A DNA stretch of 35,331 bases, taken from Clostridia bacterium. Lineage in GTDB: Bacteria > Bacillota > Clostridia > Oscillospirales > CAG-272. Positions 14,194-23,032 of the stretch are shown in pieces. Made by a program: the position numbers and the translations under genes. Within the stretch, counting starts at the first letter, position 1; each line of letters begins with the position of its first letter. The stretch is taken from the NCBI GenBank assembly GCA_017411805.1, contig JAFQPI010000071.1:1-35331 (forward strand). The letters run 5' to 3'. The notes beneath the pieces were generated by a model, which searched no databases, was not told the DNA's origin, and saw nothing but the letters and a program-made list of their open reading frames with translations.

Positions 14194-15591
14194 TCACTCC
14201 ACAACCACCGCAGGGAGTCCGAGAAGGGAGGCGAAATACTTCATCTGGTCGACGGTTGCGTCGTAGATGATCGCGCTATGGTGGGTCGCGCCGGCGTTAC
14301 TGAGCTTCTCGAGGAACTCGGGCAGGGGTGCGGCGGGCTTGAACCAGCCTCTTACCTTCTCCTCAAAAACGTCGGTCGGTACGTCGAGCATCTCGATCGG
14401 CGAGATGAAGAGCTTATAGCCCTCCTCGCTCTTATAAAGATTGATGAAGGTAGCCTTACCCGCGCGGTAGCAGCCGTAAGCAACCACGGGATCGAGGGTA
14501 TTTTCGCCGTAGATGAATCTGATCTTCTTCATTCCCGGCTTGGCCTTTGTAAGCGCGAGGTTATATTCACCCATATGGCTGATCAGTAGCGAGCCGTTCT
14601 TCCAGTCGGGGCAGAAGATCTCGGCGAAGGTTGCGCCCTCATATGACTTGAGCAGTGCGCCGACGAGGGACGCGGTCAGAATGTCGCCCTCACCCGCATA
14701 ACCCGTGCCGCGGGACATCGCCTTGCAAGCCTCGATGAAGGGCATTGCACGGATTCCGCTCTCGCCGCCGATCTTGCGGAAATTGATGGTGAAGGCATCG
14801 AGACTGTGCTTTTCGATGAATTTACGGATCGCAAGGCAGTTACGGACCGTCTCGGCGTGCGCCTCGGCATCAACGGGCTCGATCTCATAGAAGAGCTCGT
14901 TGTTTTCCTTCATTTCAGCCTCGACCTCAGCATCGCTGAGAGATTCGCGGAGAGCATCGAGCTCACCGGGCTCGGGATAGACCGCGCTTACGCCGAAGCG
15001 GGAAAGAAGGGTCTCGTCATCAATAAGGAAGTCGCCCATACCGTCAAAGGAGCCGCCGATCGAGCCCGCGCGGCTTCCCGCGAGAGCACGTGCCGCGCAA
15101 GCGGCTTTAACGTAGCACGAAACCTTATCTAGCACGTCGGAATGTTCGATATGACCCGCGCAAACGGCATAGGATTTTCCGCGCTGTCGGAGCAGGGAGC
15201 ACATATCCATAACGCCGTGGATTCCGTGGCAGAAGCTGATCTCGGAGGGTTTTTGCGCGGGGCTGAAATCATAGGTCTCGGTGGTATCGAGAACTATAAT
15301 GGGAAGCTCGGTGCCCGCAAGAGCATCGATCGATTCAAGCGAGGGAGAGTACGCCGCATGCCAGGTGACGATACAATCCGCGCCCGCCTTCTCGAATTTT
15401 TCAACCGCAGCCGCAAATTCGGGCTTGATGCGGCAGAATTCATTTCGGATGACCTCAAATCCGCGCGCTTCAAGCTCGCAGGCGAGTCTTTCATAGAAGG
15501 GCTCAAGCCTCGGTCTGCCGATAGCACCGCTTCCGCAATCGTCATAAAGCTTTATATAAAGAGGAAGAAAACCGATTTTGACCTTTTTCAT
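14194..15591 (-). CDS. L-fucose/L-arabinose isomerase-family protein
   Basis: This 465-residue protein starts MKKVKIGFLPLYIKLYDD, with AAAGGAtTAGGAATT upstream. It belongs by overall pattern to the aldose-ketose isomerases of the fucose/arabinose isomerase fold, which need a divalent metal. It has the N-terminal Rossmann-like region with TWHAAYSP and the core with NFRKIGGESGIRAMPFIEAC, GYAGEGDILTASLVGALL and FCPDWKNGSLLISHMGEYN, the usual places for metal-binding Glu and His. The natural substrate (fucose, rhamnose, arabinose or other) cannot be read from sequence. It is the last gene of the operon, 16 bp after the amidohydrolase. It would supply the ketose that the FGGY kinase phosphorylates. 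Confidence 0.85.
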   Translation of the reverse strand: MKKVKIGFLPLYIKLYDDCGSGAIGRPRLEPFYERLACELEARGFEVIRNEFCRIKPEFAAAVEKFEKAGADCIVTWHAAYSPSLESIDALAGTELPIIVLDTTETYDFSPAQKPSEISFCHGIHGVMDMCSLLRQRGKSYAVCAGHIEHSDVLDKVSCYVKAACAARALAGSRAGSIGGSFDGMGDFLIDDETLLSRFGVSAVYPEPGELDALRESLSDAEVEAEMKENNELFYEIEPVDAEAHAETVRNCLAIRKFIEKHSLDAFTINFRKIGGESGIRAMPFIEACKAMSRGTGYAGEGDILTASLVGALLKSYEGATFAEIFCPDWKNGSLLISHMGEYNLALTKAKPGMKKIRFIYGENTLDPVVAYGCYRAGKATFINLYKSEEGYKLFISPIEMLDVPTDVFEEKVRGWFKPAAPLPEFLEKLSNAGATHHSAIIYDATVDQMKYFASLLGLPAVVVE

Positions 15592-15607
15592 AATTCCTAA
15601 TCCTTTC

Positions 15608-16630
15608 TTATTTGATGTTGAGGTATCGCGCGGCGTTACCGTACATAATGTTGCTGACGTCTTCCCGTGTCAGACCGAGCTTTTCTGCGGCACGGCGGAA
15701 TGCGAGCAGCTCCTCATAGATGAAGAGGGTAACGTCGCTTTCGTCGGTCTCGCGCATCTGCTTGTCGCCCGAAACGTCGCCATAAAGTCCGCGCGGAACG
15801 ACGTTTACGTAGCGTCCTCCGTCATTGATGCGGTACATGCGCATCTTGGTGTAGGGCATATCCGAGCCGTAAAGGACTCTCTCGGGTCCGACGGCGTCGA
15901 TCAGCCGCTCCATTGCGTAGTCATAGACGTTGGCGGAGAAATCATAATAGAGATTTTTGGTCTTTTTGATGACCTCAAAGGCGTCGCCGATGTCCTCATA
16001 GACGTATGCTCTGCCGACGTGAGCAATGATGACCTTCGCATTCGGGTATCTTTCGTCGATCTCCGCCATCTGCGCGAGGTTTACGGGGTCGCGCAGACGC
16101 ATCGAACGCGGAATATGGAGAATGACGATTCCGCCGAGCTCGTTCATGAGCTCGAGATGCTCGTGGGGGAGAAAATCGAAGATCCTGATCTCTGCGGCGG
16201 GGATATAGGGCGCGCAATTTGCCTGATAGGGCTTGATTCCGAGATATCCCTGCGCCATGGCGTTGATGATATCGCGCTTTGTGGTCTTGTATGACGTGCA
16301 GTAAAGTCCGTACGCGCCCTGATTTTTGATAAGATCTGTGACGTATCCGTTGACCTTATCAAGGTAGCAGGTGGGCGAGCCCATGATGAGCGAGGTAACC
16401 TCTTTGCCGGGGAAGATATTGCGCGCGGTCTCGCCGATGTCCTCATAGGTCATATTCGGCGCAACGAGCTCGGTCCAGGAAACGCATCCCTTGCGCTCCT
16501 CGGGCTTTTTGCGCTTCATGCCGTCGGTCCAGACATGCGCGTGCGCGTCGATTATCTTCTCGGGCAGAAAATCCGCGAGCTTTTCTTCATAAACCTTTTT
16601 ATCGTAGTCTGTTAACTGTACTCCAAACAT
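15608..16630 (-). CDS. Metal-dependent amidohydrolase (Amidohydro_2 family)
   Basis: The 340-residue TIM-barrel protein has the HxH metal motif at His30 and His32 (IIDAHAHVW), a later HIPRSMR strand, VIIAHVGRAY, and the catalytic Asp in LYGSDMPY. This is the pattern of amidohydrolase-2 proteins such as sugar lactonases and decarboxylases. It has no signal peptide, so it is cytoplasmic. Position in the operon (11 bp after the SGNH gene, 16 bp before the isomerase) suggests hydrolysis of a sugar lactone or related ring compound made by the upstream dehydrogenase; this is inference. A decarboxylase role is the main alternative. Confidence 0.85.
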   Translation of the reverse strand: MFGVQLTDYDKKVYEEKLADFLPEKIIDAHAHVWTDGMKRKKPEERKGCVSWTELVAPNMTYEDIGETARNIFPGKEVTSLIMGSPTCYLDKVNGYVTDLIKNQGAYGLYCTSYKTTKRDIINAMAQGYLGIKPYQANCAPYIPAAEIRIFDFLPHEHLELMNELGGIVILHIPRSMRLRDPVNLAQMAEIDERYPNAKVIIAHVGRAYVYEDIGDAFEVIKKTKNLYYDFSANVYDYAMERLIDAVGPERVLYGSDMPYTKMRMYRINDGGRYVNVVPRGLYGDVSGDKQMRETDESDVTLFIYEELLAFRRAAEKLGLTREDVSNIMYGNAARYLNIK

Positions 16631-16641
16631 TCTGTTACCTC

Positions 16642-18657
16642 TTATGCTTCGTAAATTTCAAATTCAACTATGCGGAAGTAGTGAGGGTTTGCATTAACTT
16701 CGGCAACAACGCCGTATTTTTCGTTGAACGCGGCAACGCCCGAGCCGTCGCGGCTTCTCGGCGCGGTCAGCGCGAACATAACGTACTTCGTCTCAACTGC
16801 TCCGAAGGAGGCGGTGACCTTATTCGTGGTCGCGTCTACTTTTTCGTATTTCAGGCCCGACGCAAGCTTTTCGCCTGACCAAGCCAGCGTCCAGTTTTCA
16901 CCATCCATGCTGACAAGGATATCAAAGCCGTCGATATCGTAGGTCACGCCGCTGTTGTAGAGCGCGAAGGAATCGATCTGCGCTGCCTCGTCGAGCTCGA
17001 ACCAAAAGCCGCAAAGATACTTTCCGTCTGCCGAAAGCTCTCCGTTTGCATTATAAAGCTGACCAATCGAGGTGTAATCGGCGCACTGAGACTTCGAGAA
17101 GGTCATCTTGAAATCTGTATAGGTCGATTTTGAATCCTTATCGTAAACGTATTTGCCGTCTGTCTGATTTGCCGGATTCGAGATTGTTGAAAGGCCGAAG
17201 GACTCTGTCTTTGCGAGCGATTTACCGTAAAGGAGATTGAAGGTGTAGTTCTTGGTTTCCTTTGCGCCGCAGAGAGAGCAGGCGCGCTCCTTTACGCCCT
17301 TGAGCTCGGCGGTGGCGGGAGTTACTACCTTCCATTCGCCGTAGGTGTGCGAAAGTGTAATCGTTATGCTCTCCTTTTTGCCGCAAGCGGTGCACTCTCG
17401 GGTTCTCTCACCGGCTTTTGTGCAGGTGGCAGCCGATACTTCCTTCCATTCGGTATAGGAATGCGCCGCGACGGGTTTGTTGCCGGCTTTGGCAATATAA
17501 GTATCGATCAGTGCCTGAATTCGAACCATCTCGGTGGAGGACGCGAGAACGTCCTCGAACTGCGTTTCAGCCGCGCTTGTATAATAGGAGGTCGAGCGGT
17601 TGACAAAGGAGTAATCAACACCCTCCGCAGAGTGACCTGTCAGGGCACAATATGTCATCAGCGCCTTGATATAACCCGTCAGATAGTTCGGGTGGACGTT
17701 GTCCTTGGTGATGACGAAATCGTTCTTTGTGTATTTAAACTCGGTGTCCTTGATCCTGCCGTTCCAGAGATCGGTCACAAGATCGCCCGCGGGGATGACC
17801 GTCCAACCGTCGGCAAGAGTCTTCTTCAGAGCCGCGCTCGTCTCGGTATTTTTCGTATCATAGTGTGTGATGATAACGGCAAACTGAGTATCCTCGGGGA
17901 AAAGGTCCGCGATCCTCTTTACCTGATCGTAGGAATCCGCGATCGACGCGCCCCTTTGCTGGAAGACGACGACGTCCTGATCGTAGAAGGAGTCCATCTC
18001 TTGGCCTTCCTTGTTGCCGTAATGATTAGGATGGAGCTCGAGCATGAGCTGATAGAGGCCGTAATCCTTGTAGCTTGCGGGGATTCCGTCATCGGACGCC
18101 TTATCTCTGCCATCTACAAAGCCAGCCGAGCCGTATGTGAAATTCGTGACCTTGACCTTGTCGCCAAAGGTCTCGGCGATCTTCTCAAATACGCCCTTCG
18201 ACTGAGTGGGGCTGCCGCCGTTATTGATGACGACCTCGCCGTAATAAAGCAGCGAATTGCCCGCAAACATGATTTTTTTGCCATCAAGCGAGTTCTCACC
18301 CGCGGGAATGACCTCCTCTGCCTTCTCTCCGCAAACGGTGCATGATGACGCGCGCTTGCCGTCCGAATTGCAGGTGGGTGCAGTCAGGATCTCCCACTTG
18401 GCGTAGGTGTGGCCCTTCGGGGATGTTTCTTTTCTCTGCACGTCGCCGCAGGAGCATTTGCGCTCATAGTAACCCGGCTCGGTGCACGTGGGAGCTTTGA
18501 ATTCCTCTGTGTATTCGTGTACGTGATCGGTCGTATCAACCGTTTCGGGAGCCGTGTCTCCTGAAGTTGCCTCGGGTCCCGGCTCTGTCGGGGCTTTGCA
18601 CGCCGAGCAAAATACAAGTACGAATATTAATAACGACATCAATAAAACCTTTTTCAT
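16642..18657 (-). CDS. Surface SGNH-type lipoprotein with Cys repeats and F5/8C-like domain
   Basis: The protein has 671 residues. The signal peptide ends in lipobox CSAC with Cys20. Two short H-x(n)-C-x(n)-C-x-C repeats follow (HVHEYTEEFKAPTCTEPGYY and HTYAKWEILTAPTCNSDGKR). Then comes an SGNH-like domain (~125-375) starting IMFAGNSLLYYG, with the block NxxxxP-type KDNVHPNYLTGY carrying the likely catalytic His. Two more Cys repeats (HSYTEWKEVSAATC, then HTYGEWK) lead into a C-terminal jelly-roll like F5/8 type C (~490-670: LCGFWFELDEAAQIDSFALY, SMDGENWTLAWSG). SGNH enzymes often de-esterify glycans, and the jelly roll would bind carbohydrate. Its place in the sugar operon suggests that it prepares the sugar source at the cell surface. 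Confidence 0.8.
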   Translation of the reverse strand: MKKVLLMSLLIFVLVFCSACKAPTEPGPEATSGDTAPETVDTTDHVHEYTEEFKAPTCTEPGYYERKCSCGDVQRKETSPKGHTYAKWEILTAPTCNSDGKRASSCTVCGEKAEEVIPAGENSLDGKKIMFAGNSLLYYGEVVINNGGSPTQSKGVFEKIAETFGDKVKVTNFTYGSAGFVDGRDKASDDGIPASYKDYGLYQLMLELHPNHYGNKEGQEMDSFYDQDVVVFQQRGASIADSYDQVKRIADLFPEDTQFAVIITHYDTKNTETSAALKKTLADGWTVIPAGDLVTDLWNGRIKDTEFKYTKNDFVITKDNVHPNYLTGYIKALMTYCALTGHSAEGVDYSFVNRSTSYYTSAAETQFEDVLASSTEMVRIQALIDTYIAKAGNKPVAAHSYTEWKEVSAATCTKAGERTRECTACGKKESITITLSHTYGEWKVVTPATAELKGVKERACSLCGAKETKNYTFNLLYGKSLAKTESFGLSTISNPANQTDGKYVYDKDSKSTYTDFKMTFSKSQCADYTSIGQLYNANGELSADGKYLCGFWFELDEAAQIDSFALYNSGVTYDIDGFDILVSMDGENWTLAWSGEKLASGLKYEKVDATTNKVTASFGAVETKYVMFALTAPRSRDGSGVAAFNEKYGVVAEVNANPHYFRIVEFEIYEA

Positions 18658-18679
18658 TTTTCTACTCCTTTATAATCAT

Positions 18680-20116
18680 TTATTTATGAGATCTGCGCCA
18701 TTCTTTGTATGACTTGAATTTGGTTTGATAATATTCGGAATATTCGGAGGGGGAAACCTTTCGGCTGCCCTCGGCACGCTTGGTTTTAGTTATCTCAACT
18801 CCGCTATCCGATGCCCACGCGAGTATAGCCGCACCGAGCGCGGGCGAGTCTGTCTGCTTGTCTGCCGAGACCTCAAGACCCGTGACGTCCGCGATCAGAC
18901 TCTGCCAGAAACGGCTTGCGGTCGCGCCGCCCGACATCGTGATCGATCGGGGCGTGCCCATGCCGCTCTTTTTGTATTCCTCGATTACAAGGGCGGTCTC
19001 GAAAGCCGCGCCCTCCATCAGCGCGAGCGCGAGATCGTATTTATCATGTCCGATCGTAAGACCCGTGATATGCGCGCCGACGCTTCCGCCGATCAGAAGT
19101 CCCGTGCCCGTTGCCGAGGGACGGAAGAAAAGGCTATCGTTCTTCCCTTTTCTCTGCTCTGCACCCGCGGAAAGCTCGGGGATCGGGGTGTTTGTCAGCC
19201 TTGAGAGCCACTCAAAAGCCGCGCCGATGCCCGAAACCGTTGAAAGTGCTCCGTATCCGCCCGCGGGATGGATGCAGGGCGAGATCCTGCTTTTTCCGAA
19301 AAGAGGCTTTTCGGTGACTCCGAGAAGTACCCAAGCCGTGCCCGTTGCAAGCATAAGCTGACCTACCTCGACCGTACCGCTTCCGATCGAAGCACAGTAC
19401 TGATCGTGCGCGCCGTTATAAACGCGAACAGACTCTGAAAGCCCCGTCCGAGAGGCAGCTTCTGCGGTCAGATTGCCGACGAATGCGCCGCTCGGAAGCA
19501 TTTCGGGAAGCTTATCCTCGGGGAGACCGAGATGATCGAGAAGATCGGGGCTGATCTTCCTCTCGTTTATATCGTAAAGACGGCGGATAGCGGCGCAGGT
19601 GGGATCCTCAACGATCCTTCCCGTCAGCCTCAGGTTGATAAATCCGAGCGTTGAGGGAAATGCTGCCGCGCTTTCATAGATCTCGGGGATGTTTTTCTTC
19701 ATCCAGAGAAGCTTTGCCGCGTCGGAATTCGGCTGCATTCGCCAACCGTAACGGCTGTAAAAGAGCTCGTCGCCGAAAATGTTCTTCAGCTCCTCGCTCT
19801 CGCGGACGGAGCGGTTGTCCATCCAGGAGTAGGCGGGAGTCATTGTATTTCCGAATTCGTCAAGCAGGACGGTCGCTCCGCCCTGAGCCGAGACCGAAAT
19901 GGCTTGTATCTCGCCGAGATCCTTTACCTTTCCCGCGATCTCGCGGATCGCGCTGACTGCGGCTTCGTACCAATCGTTCGCGTTCTGCGTAGCCTCAGCG
20001 CCGCACGCCAAGAGCTCATACGCGCTTTTTGCGGTCGCAAGACACTCGCCTCTCTCGCCGAGAGCGATAGCCTTGAGCGAGGTCGTGCCGACGTCGATTC
20101 CTATGTAGATCTTCAT
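18680..20116 (-). CDS. FGGY-family carbohydrate kinase
   Basis: This 478-residue protein begins MKIYIGIDVGTTSLKAIALG, the phosphate-1 motif of the FGGY fold. The ATG at 20116 overlaps the aminotransferase stop as ATGA; an upstream in-frame ATG would intrude into that gene. The FGGY N-half has SVSAQGGATVLLDEFG and SWMDNR. The ATP half has YNGAHDQYCASIGSG (catalytic Asp in the HDQ segment), LMLATGTAWVLLG and MSGGATASRFWQSLIADVTG. It would phosphorylate a ketose such as L-fuculose, rhamnulose or xylulose; specificity is not visible. The preceding ATGA overlap indicates translational coupling to the aminotransferase. The class II aldolase on the other side of the promoter would cleave its product. 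Confidence 0.9.
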   Translation of the reverse strand: MKIYIGIDVGTTSLKAIALGERGECLATAKSAYELLACGAEATQNANDWYEAAVSAIREIAGKVKDLGEIQAISVSAQGGATVLLDEFGNTMTPAYSWMDNRSVRESEELKNIFGDELFYSRYGWRMQPNSDAAKLLWMKKNIPEIYESAAAFPSTLGFINLRLTGRIVEDPTCAAIRRLYDINERKISPDLLDHLGLPEDKLPEMLPSGAFVGNLTAEAASRTGLSESVRVYNGAHDQYCASIGSGTVEVGQLMLATGTAWVLLGVTEKPLFGKSRISPCIHPAGGYGALSTVSGIGAAFEWLSRLTNTPIPELSAGAEQRKGKNDSLFFRPSATGTGLLIGGSVGAHITGLTIGHDKYDLALALMEGAAFETALVIEEYKKSGMGTPRSITMSGGATASRFWQSLIADVTGLEVSADKQTDSPALGAAILAWASDSGVEITKTKRAEGSRKVSPSEYSEYYQTKFKSYKEWRRSHK

Positions 20117-21648
20117 TTTGCTATTTCTTCGATCGCGTCGCAGATAAAGTCGATGGCGTCGCGGTCTGCGATGAGGGGCGGCTTGAAGAGTACCGCGGGC
20201 AGGCAATTCTGCTTATAGATCTGAGCGCTGGCGTCGATACAACGCTCGTGCAGCTCGCCCATAAACTTCTTCGCCTCCTCAACGTTTTCGCAATGCAGAG
20301 CCGCAAGGAGTCCCGCGCCCTCTGCCTTTGTGAATTTTGAAGGATATTTTTCAACCAGCGCGTTGAGTCTTTCCTCGAAATACGCGCAATTTTCCGCAAT
20401 GACCGCTCTGTTTTCGAGCGCAAACTTCATCGTTACGAGGTAGGCAAGCGAAGCAAGCTCCTCCTGACCGTTCGTTACGAGCGCGCCGAACTGATTGAGA
20501 TTGTCGTACTCTGCGGTGGTAATGACCTTGCTTGCGGGATATTCGCCGCCCGGGAAGCCCTTGCCGATGATGACAAAATCGGGCTTCAGATCATAGAGGC
20601 GGAACTGGAACATTCCGTCATACCACATACAGGACTGAATTTCGTCGACCATCGTGGGCGTGTCGTACTCGGCGCAAAGCTCGTGCGCGCGCTTGAGGTA
20701 TGACGGCTCAAGTCGGATTCCGCCGTAGTTCATAAGGATGATCTCGTGCATAAAGCCCGCGGTCTTATAGTTACCCGAGTTGTATTTCTTGATCTTTGCC
20801 TCGAAATCGGCGATATCGTTGATCGAAACGGGAACGACACGGTAGATCTCGGCGTTCTCGGATTTTGCTCTGATCTCGTCCCAGAGTCCGCGGAAGGTCT
20901 GAATAAGGGTGGTCGTGCCGTGATAATTTGCCGTAACTCCGCCGACCTTGTCGCCCATTACGAAGAAAACGGGGGTCTTGCCCGCGTATTTGGGCTCGGG
21001 AAATTCGGGCGAGAGCTTATAGAAGCGCGCGAGCATCATTTTGAATCCCGCTTCGACAGCAAGCGAGCCGGTTTCAAGGTTGATGACGCGGTTGAGGACC
21101 TTGGGTTCTTTTGAAGAAATGACCTTTTCGATGGCTTCGGAGTCATCCCAATCGATGCCGTTGACGGATGCGATCAGCTTTTCCTCGCAAAGTCTCGTAA
21201 TGTGACCGCGGGTGTTATTGTGAGTTGCATTCGGGATGCCGAGTGCACGGGCACGGTCGATCAGGCGGTAGCCGGGGAAGGCGTGACCGAGCGAGGCGTG
21301 ATAGTGCTCGCTCTTGCCGATGAAGTAGAGCTTTCCGTCCTCGCCGACGCGGTAATATCCCCTTGCCGCAACGGGCGCGGCATCGCGGCTTGCGGCTTTG
21401 CGGAAGGAATCTGTGGGCGCGCCCGCGGTTACGGCGGGCATCGGATCGATCACCTGCTTACCGACGAGGGCGAGCATCTCGGAATTCTTCTTCTGAACCG
21501 CCTCGGGGTAGAACTCGACCTTATCGTTTGCAAGAGCCGAGGCTTCACCAAGGCTGAGCTCGCCGATCGCATAATTTGCCGCCACCAGGGCGTTCGTATA
21601 TTCCTTGCCGAGCAGATCGGCAAGAGACATCGTTACGTTTTTAAACAT
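20113..21648 (-). CDS. Class III PLP-dependent aminotransferase-family protein
   Basis: The protein has 511 residues, with an AGGTGC-type site before MFKNVTMSLADLLGKEY. It has the class III (ornithine/GSA aminotransferase) layout. ARALGIPNATHNNTRGH comes in the N-terminal part, VNLETGSLAVEAGFKMMLAR is the region where the PLP phosphate is held, and TMVDEIQSCMWYDGMF is the Asp that contacts the PLP ring. The Lys that forms the Schiff base is in IIGKGFPGGEYP (Lys363). N-terminal length is greater than usual (about 430-460 in the family). Such an enzyme is unusual among isomerase/kinase/aldolase genes and suggests an amino or keto sugar intermediate. It lies 12 bp after the dehydrogenase and overlaps the kinase. 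The amine donor and substrate are unknown. Confidence 0.85.
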   Translation of the reverse strand: MFKNVTMSLADLLGKEYTNALVAANYAIGELSLGEASALANDKVEFYPEAVQKKNSEMLALVGKQVIDPMPAVTAGAPTDSFRKAASRDAAPVAARGYYRVGEDGKLYFIGKSEHYHASLGHAFPGYRLIDRARALGIPNATHNNTRGHITRLCEEKLIASVNGIDWDDSEAIEKVISSKEPKVLNRVINLETGSLAVEAGFKMMLARFYKLSPEFPEPKYAGKTPVFFVMGDKVGGVTANYHGTTTLIQTFRGLWDEIRAKSENAEIYRVVPVSINDIADFEAKIKKYNSGNYKTAGFMHEIILMNYGGIRLEPSYLKRAHELCAEYDTPTMVDEIQSCMWYDGMFQFRLYDLKPDFVIIGKGFPGGEYPASKVITTAEYDNLNQFGALVTNGQEELASLAYLVTMKFALENRAVIAENCAYFEERLNALVEKYPSKFTKAEGAGLLAALHCENVEEAKKFMGELHERCIDASAQIYKQNCLPAVLFKPPLIADRDAIDFICDAIEEIAK

Positions 21649-21660
21649 TTCAGCACCTCT

Positions 21661-22800
21661 TTATTCAATATCAATAATTCTTCCTTCTTTATGCGAAAGA
21701 AGTGCGGCGGTCTGGAGCTTATGCGAAAGCTCGGTCTCCTCGGGAGTAACGCATCCGAAGGGGATCTCAATGCCCGAAAGCTCGCAAATGAACGCGCCCC
21801 ACATCTGGAGGATCGAATCTGCAAAGCCAAATTCGAAAATACCGCCCGTGATCGAGGGGATCATCGGCTTGTTGCCCATATTGACGCGGCACCACGCCTG
21901 CTCCTTGTCCCAGCTCTGTGTATAAAGGAATGCGCCCGGGTCGTTGGTCGAGAATTTTGCCGAAGCCTCAAGTCCGTAGACCTCAAGTCGCCATTCGTTT
22001 GTCGAGCCGGGCGAGAGGCGGCGGGTCTCGTACATCATCGGGAAGATCGAGCCGTCACGGTCACGGACGTCGCAAAGCAGAAGCGCGTTATCCCATGTCT
22101 CGCAAGGTACTCTGCCGCCCTTGCCGTCGGGACGCTCTGTGACGATGTTCGAAAGCTTGGCAAAGACGTTGAGCGGCTTCCATCCCATACGGAAGGGAAC
22201 GTGCTCGGAGTGAAGCCCGAGGTCGCCCATACAGCCGTACTCGCCGTTGACCGAGAGCGTGCGCTTCCAGTTGATCGGTTTATTCAGATCCATATCGCTC
22301 GAGTGACAGAATGCCGAGCGGACCTCGATGATCTTACCGAATCTGCCCTCGCGGATCCATTCGATCAGCTTCTGGCAGGCGGGATAGTAGGGAAATTCGC
22401 TCGAGCAACGGACCATAACCTCGGGATGAGCCTTTACTGCGTCCATTATCGCGCGGTTCGCCTCAAGGTCGATTCCGAAGGGTTTTTCGCCGAGCAGATG
22501 CTTGCCCGAATTGATTATATCAATATAGAACTGCTTGTGCAGATTGTGCGGAACGGCGCAGTAAACGGCGTCGATGTCGTCCTTCTCGAGAAGCTCGCGG
22601 TAGTCCGCGGTCGAGTATTTTATGCTGTCGAAATTGTCGGTAAACCAAGCCCTCGCCGCCTCGTTTACGTCGGATATGCCAACGATCTCGGGCGTGGGAA
22701 TGTCCTTTGTAAGATGGCACCATCTTGCCGCCGCTGAGGCGAATTCTCTGCCCATAAGTCCACAGCCGATAACGGCAAATCTGATCTTTTTCTTATTCAT
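21661..22800 (-). CDS. Gfo/Idh/MocA-family oxidoreductase
   Basis: This 379-residue protein has the Rossmann GxGxxG variant GCGLMG (residues 12-17) and the catalytic Lys106 in LGEKPFG. The middle GYMGDLG-type segment (NGEYGCMGDLGLHSEHVPFR) holds the usual His. The family oxidises or reduces sugar hydroxyls or inositols with NAD(P). It is the first gene of the minus-strand operon. A consensus promoter (TTGACA, 17 bp, TATAAT at 22865-22837) lies about 40 bp upstream. It probably generates a keto group for the following aminotransferase, or a lactone for the amidohydrolase; both are inferences. Confidence 0.9.
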   Translation of the reverse strand: MNKKKIRFAVIGCGLMGREFASAAARWCHLTKDIPTPEIVGISDVNEAARAWFTDNFDSIKYSTADYRELLEKDDIDAVYCAVPHNLHKQFYIDIINSGKHLLGEKPFGIDLEANRAIMDAVKAHPEVMVRCSSEFPYYPACQKLIEWIREGRFGKIIEVRSAFCHSSDMDLNKPINWKRTLSVNGEYGCMGDLGLHSEHVPFRMGWKPLNVFAKLSNIVTERPDGKGGRVPCETWDNALLLCDVRDRDGSIFPMMYETRRLSPGSTNEWRLEVYGLEASAKFSTNDPGAFLYTQSWDKEQAWCRVNMGNKPMIPSITGGIFEFGFADSILQMWGAFICELSGIEIPFGCVTPEETELSHKLQTAALLSHKEGRIIDIE

Positions 22801-22836
22801 TTCATTACCTCATATAGTAATAATTATACGTAATTT

Positions 22837-22865
22837 ATTATACACGCAAAATTCCCGCTTGTCAA
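22837..22865 (-). promoter_or_regulatory. Promoter of the six-gene sugar operon
   Basis: TTGACA (22865-22860), a 17-bp spacer and TATAAT (22842-22837) on the minus strand are an exact sigma-A consensus, 37 bp from the ATG. A strong core promoter implies that a repressor is needed, fitting the DeoR gene opposite. Confidence 0.85.
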
Positions 22866-22900
22866 TAGACTTTGACGCAGAAATGCAAAAAAGTCAAAAT

Positions 22901-22991
22901 ATGACGGAATCTTTCATTTTTTGAAAGAAAATCAGGCGATTTTGAGAGAAAATGAAATTTTTTTCAAAATCGGCTTGACAAATTCCGTCAT
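22901..22991. promoter_or_regulatory. Nested inverted repeats, candidate DeoR operators
   Basis: ATGACGGAAT (22901-22910) and ATTCCGTCAT (22982-22991) form a perfect outer pair 71 bp apart. Within it, CTTTCA/TGAAAG (22911-22927) and CGATTTTGA/TCAAAATCG (22937-22945, 22964-22972) form two more dyads. The right outer arm lies between the -35 and -10 of the DeoR gene, so binding there would block it. Two distant operators suggest looping over the divergent region. Confidence 0.6.
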
Positions 22992-23003
22992 CTGTGGTAG
23001 CAT
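22975..23003 (+). promoter_or_regulatory. Promoter of the DeoR-aldolase unit
   Basis: TTGACA (22975-22980), a 17-bp spacer and TAGCAT (22998-23003) lie about 30 bp before the DeoR start. The spacer is occupied by the right arm of the 10-bp outer inverted repeat, which suggests autoregulation. Confidence 0.7.
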
Positions 23004-23032
23004 AATTATAGCAAAAAAAGAGAGGAACGGGA

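Noticed and set aside
14069-14270. Small plus-strand frame beginning MTRIIRTSFLATNIRH
   Set aside because: It starts within the 27-bp repeat, has no ribosome binding site, and has a composition that changes along its length. The same MTRIIRTS- start appears in the other copy by virtue of the repeat alone.
17347-18345. 332-residue plus-strand frame opposite the SGNH lipoprotein
   Set aside because: The minus frame has signal peptide, SGNH and jelly-roll motifs. The plus frame is low-complexity shadow coding typical of GC-rich DNA and has no ribosome binding site.
21202-22737. 511-residue plus-strand frame opposite the dehydrogenase and the N-terminal part of the aminotransferase
   Set aside because: It is long, but it runs antisense to two genes with clear catalytic motifs and shows no protein-like features of its own.
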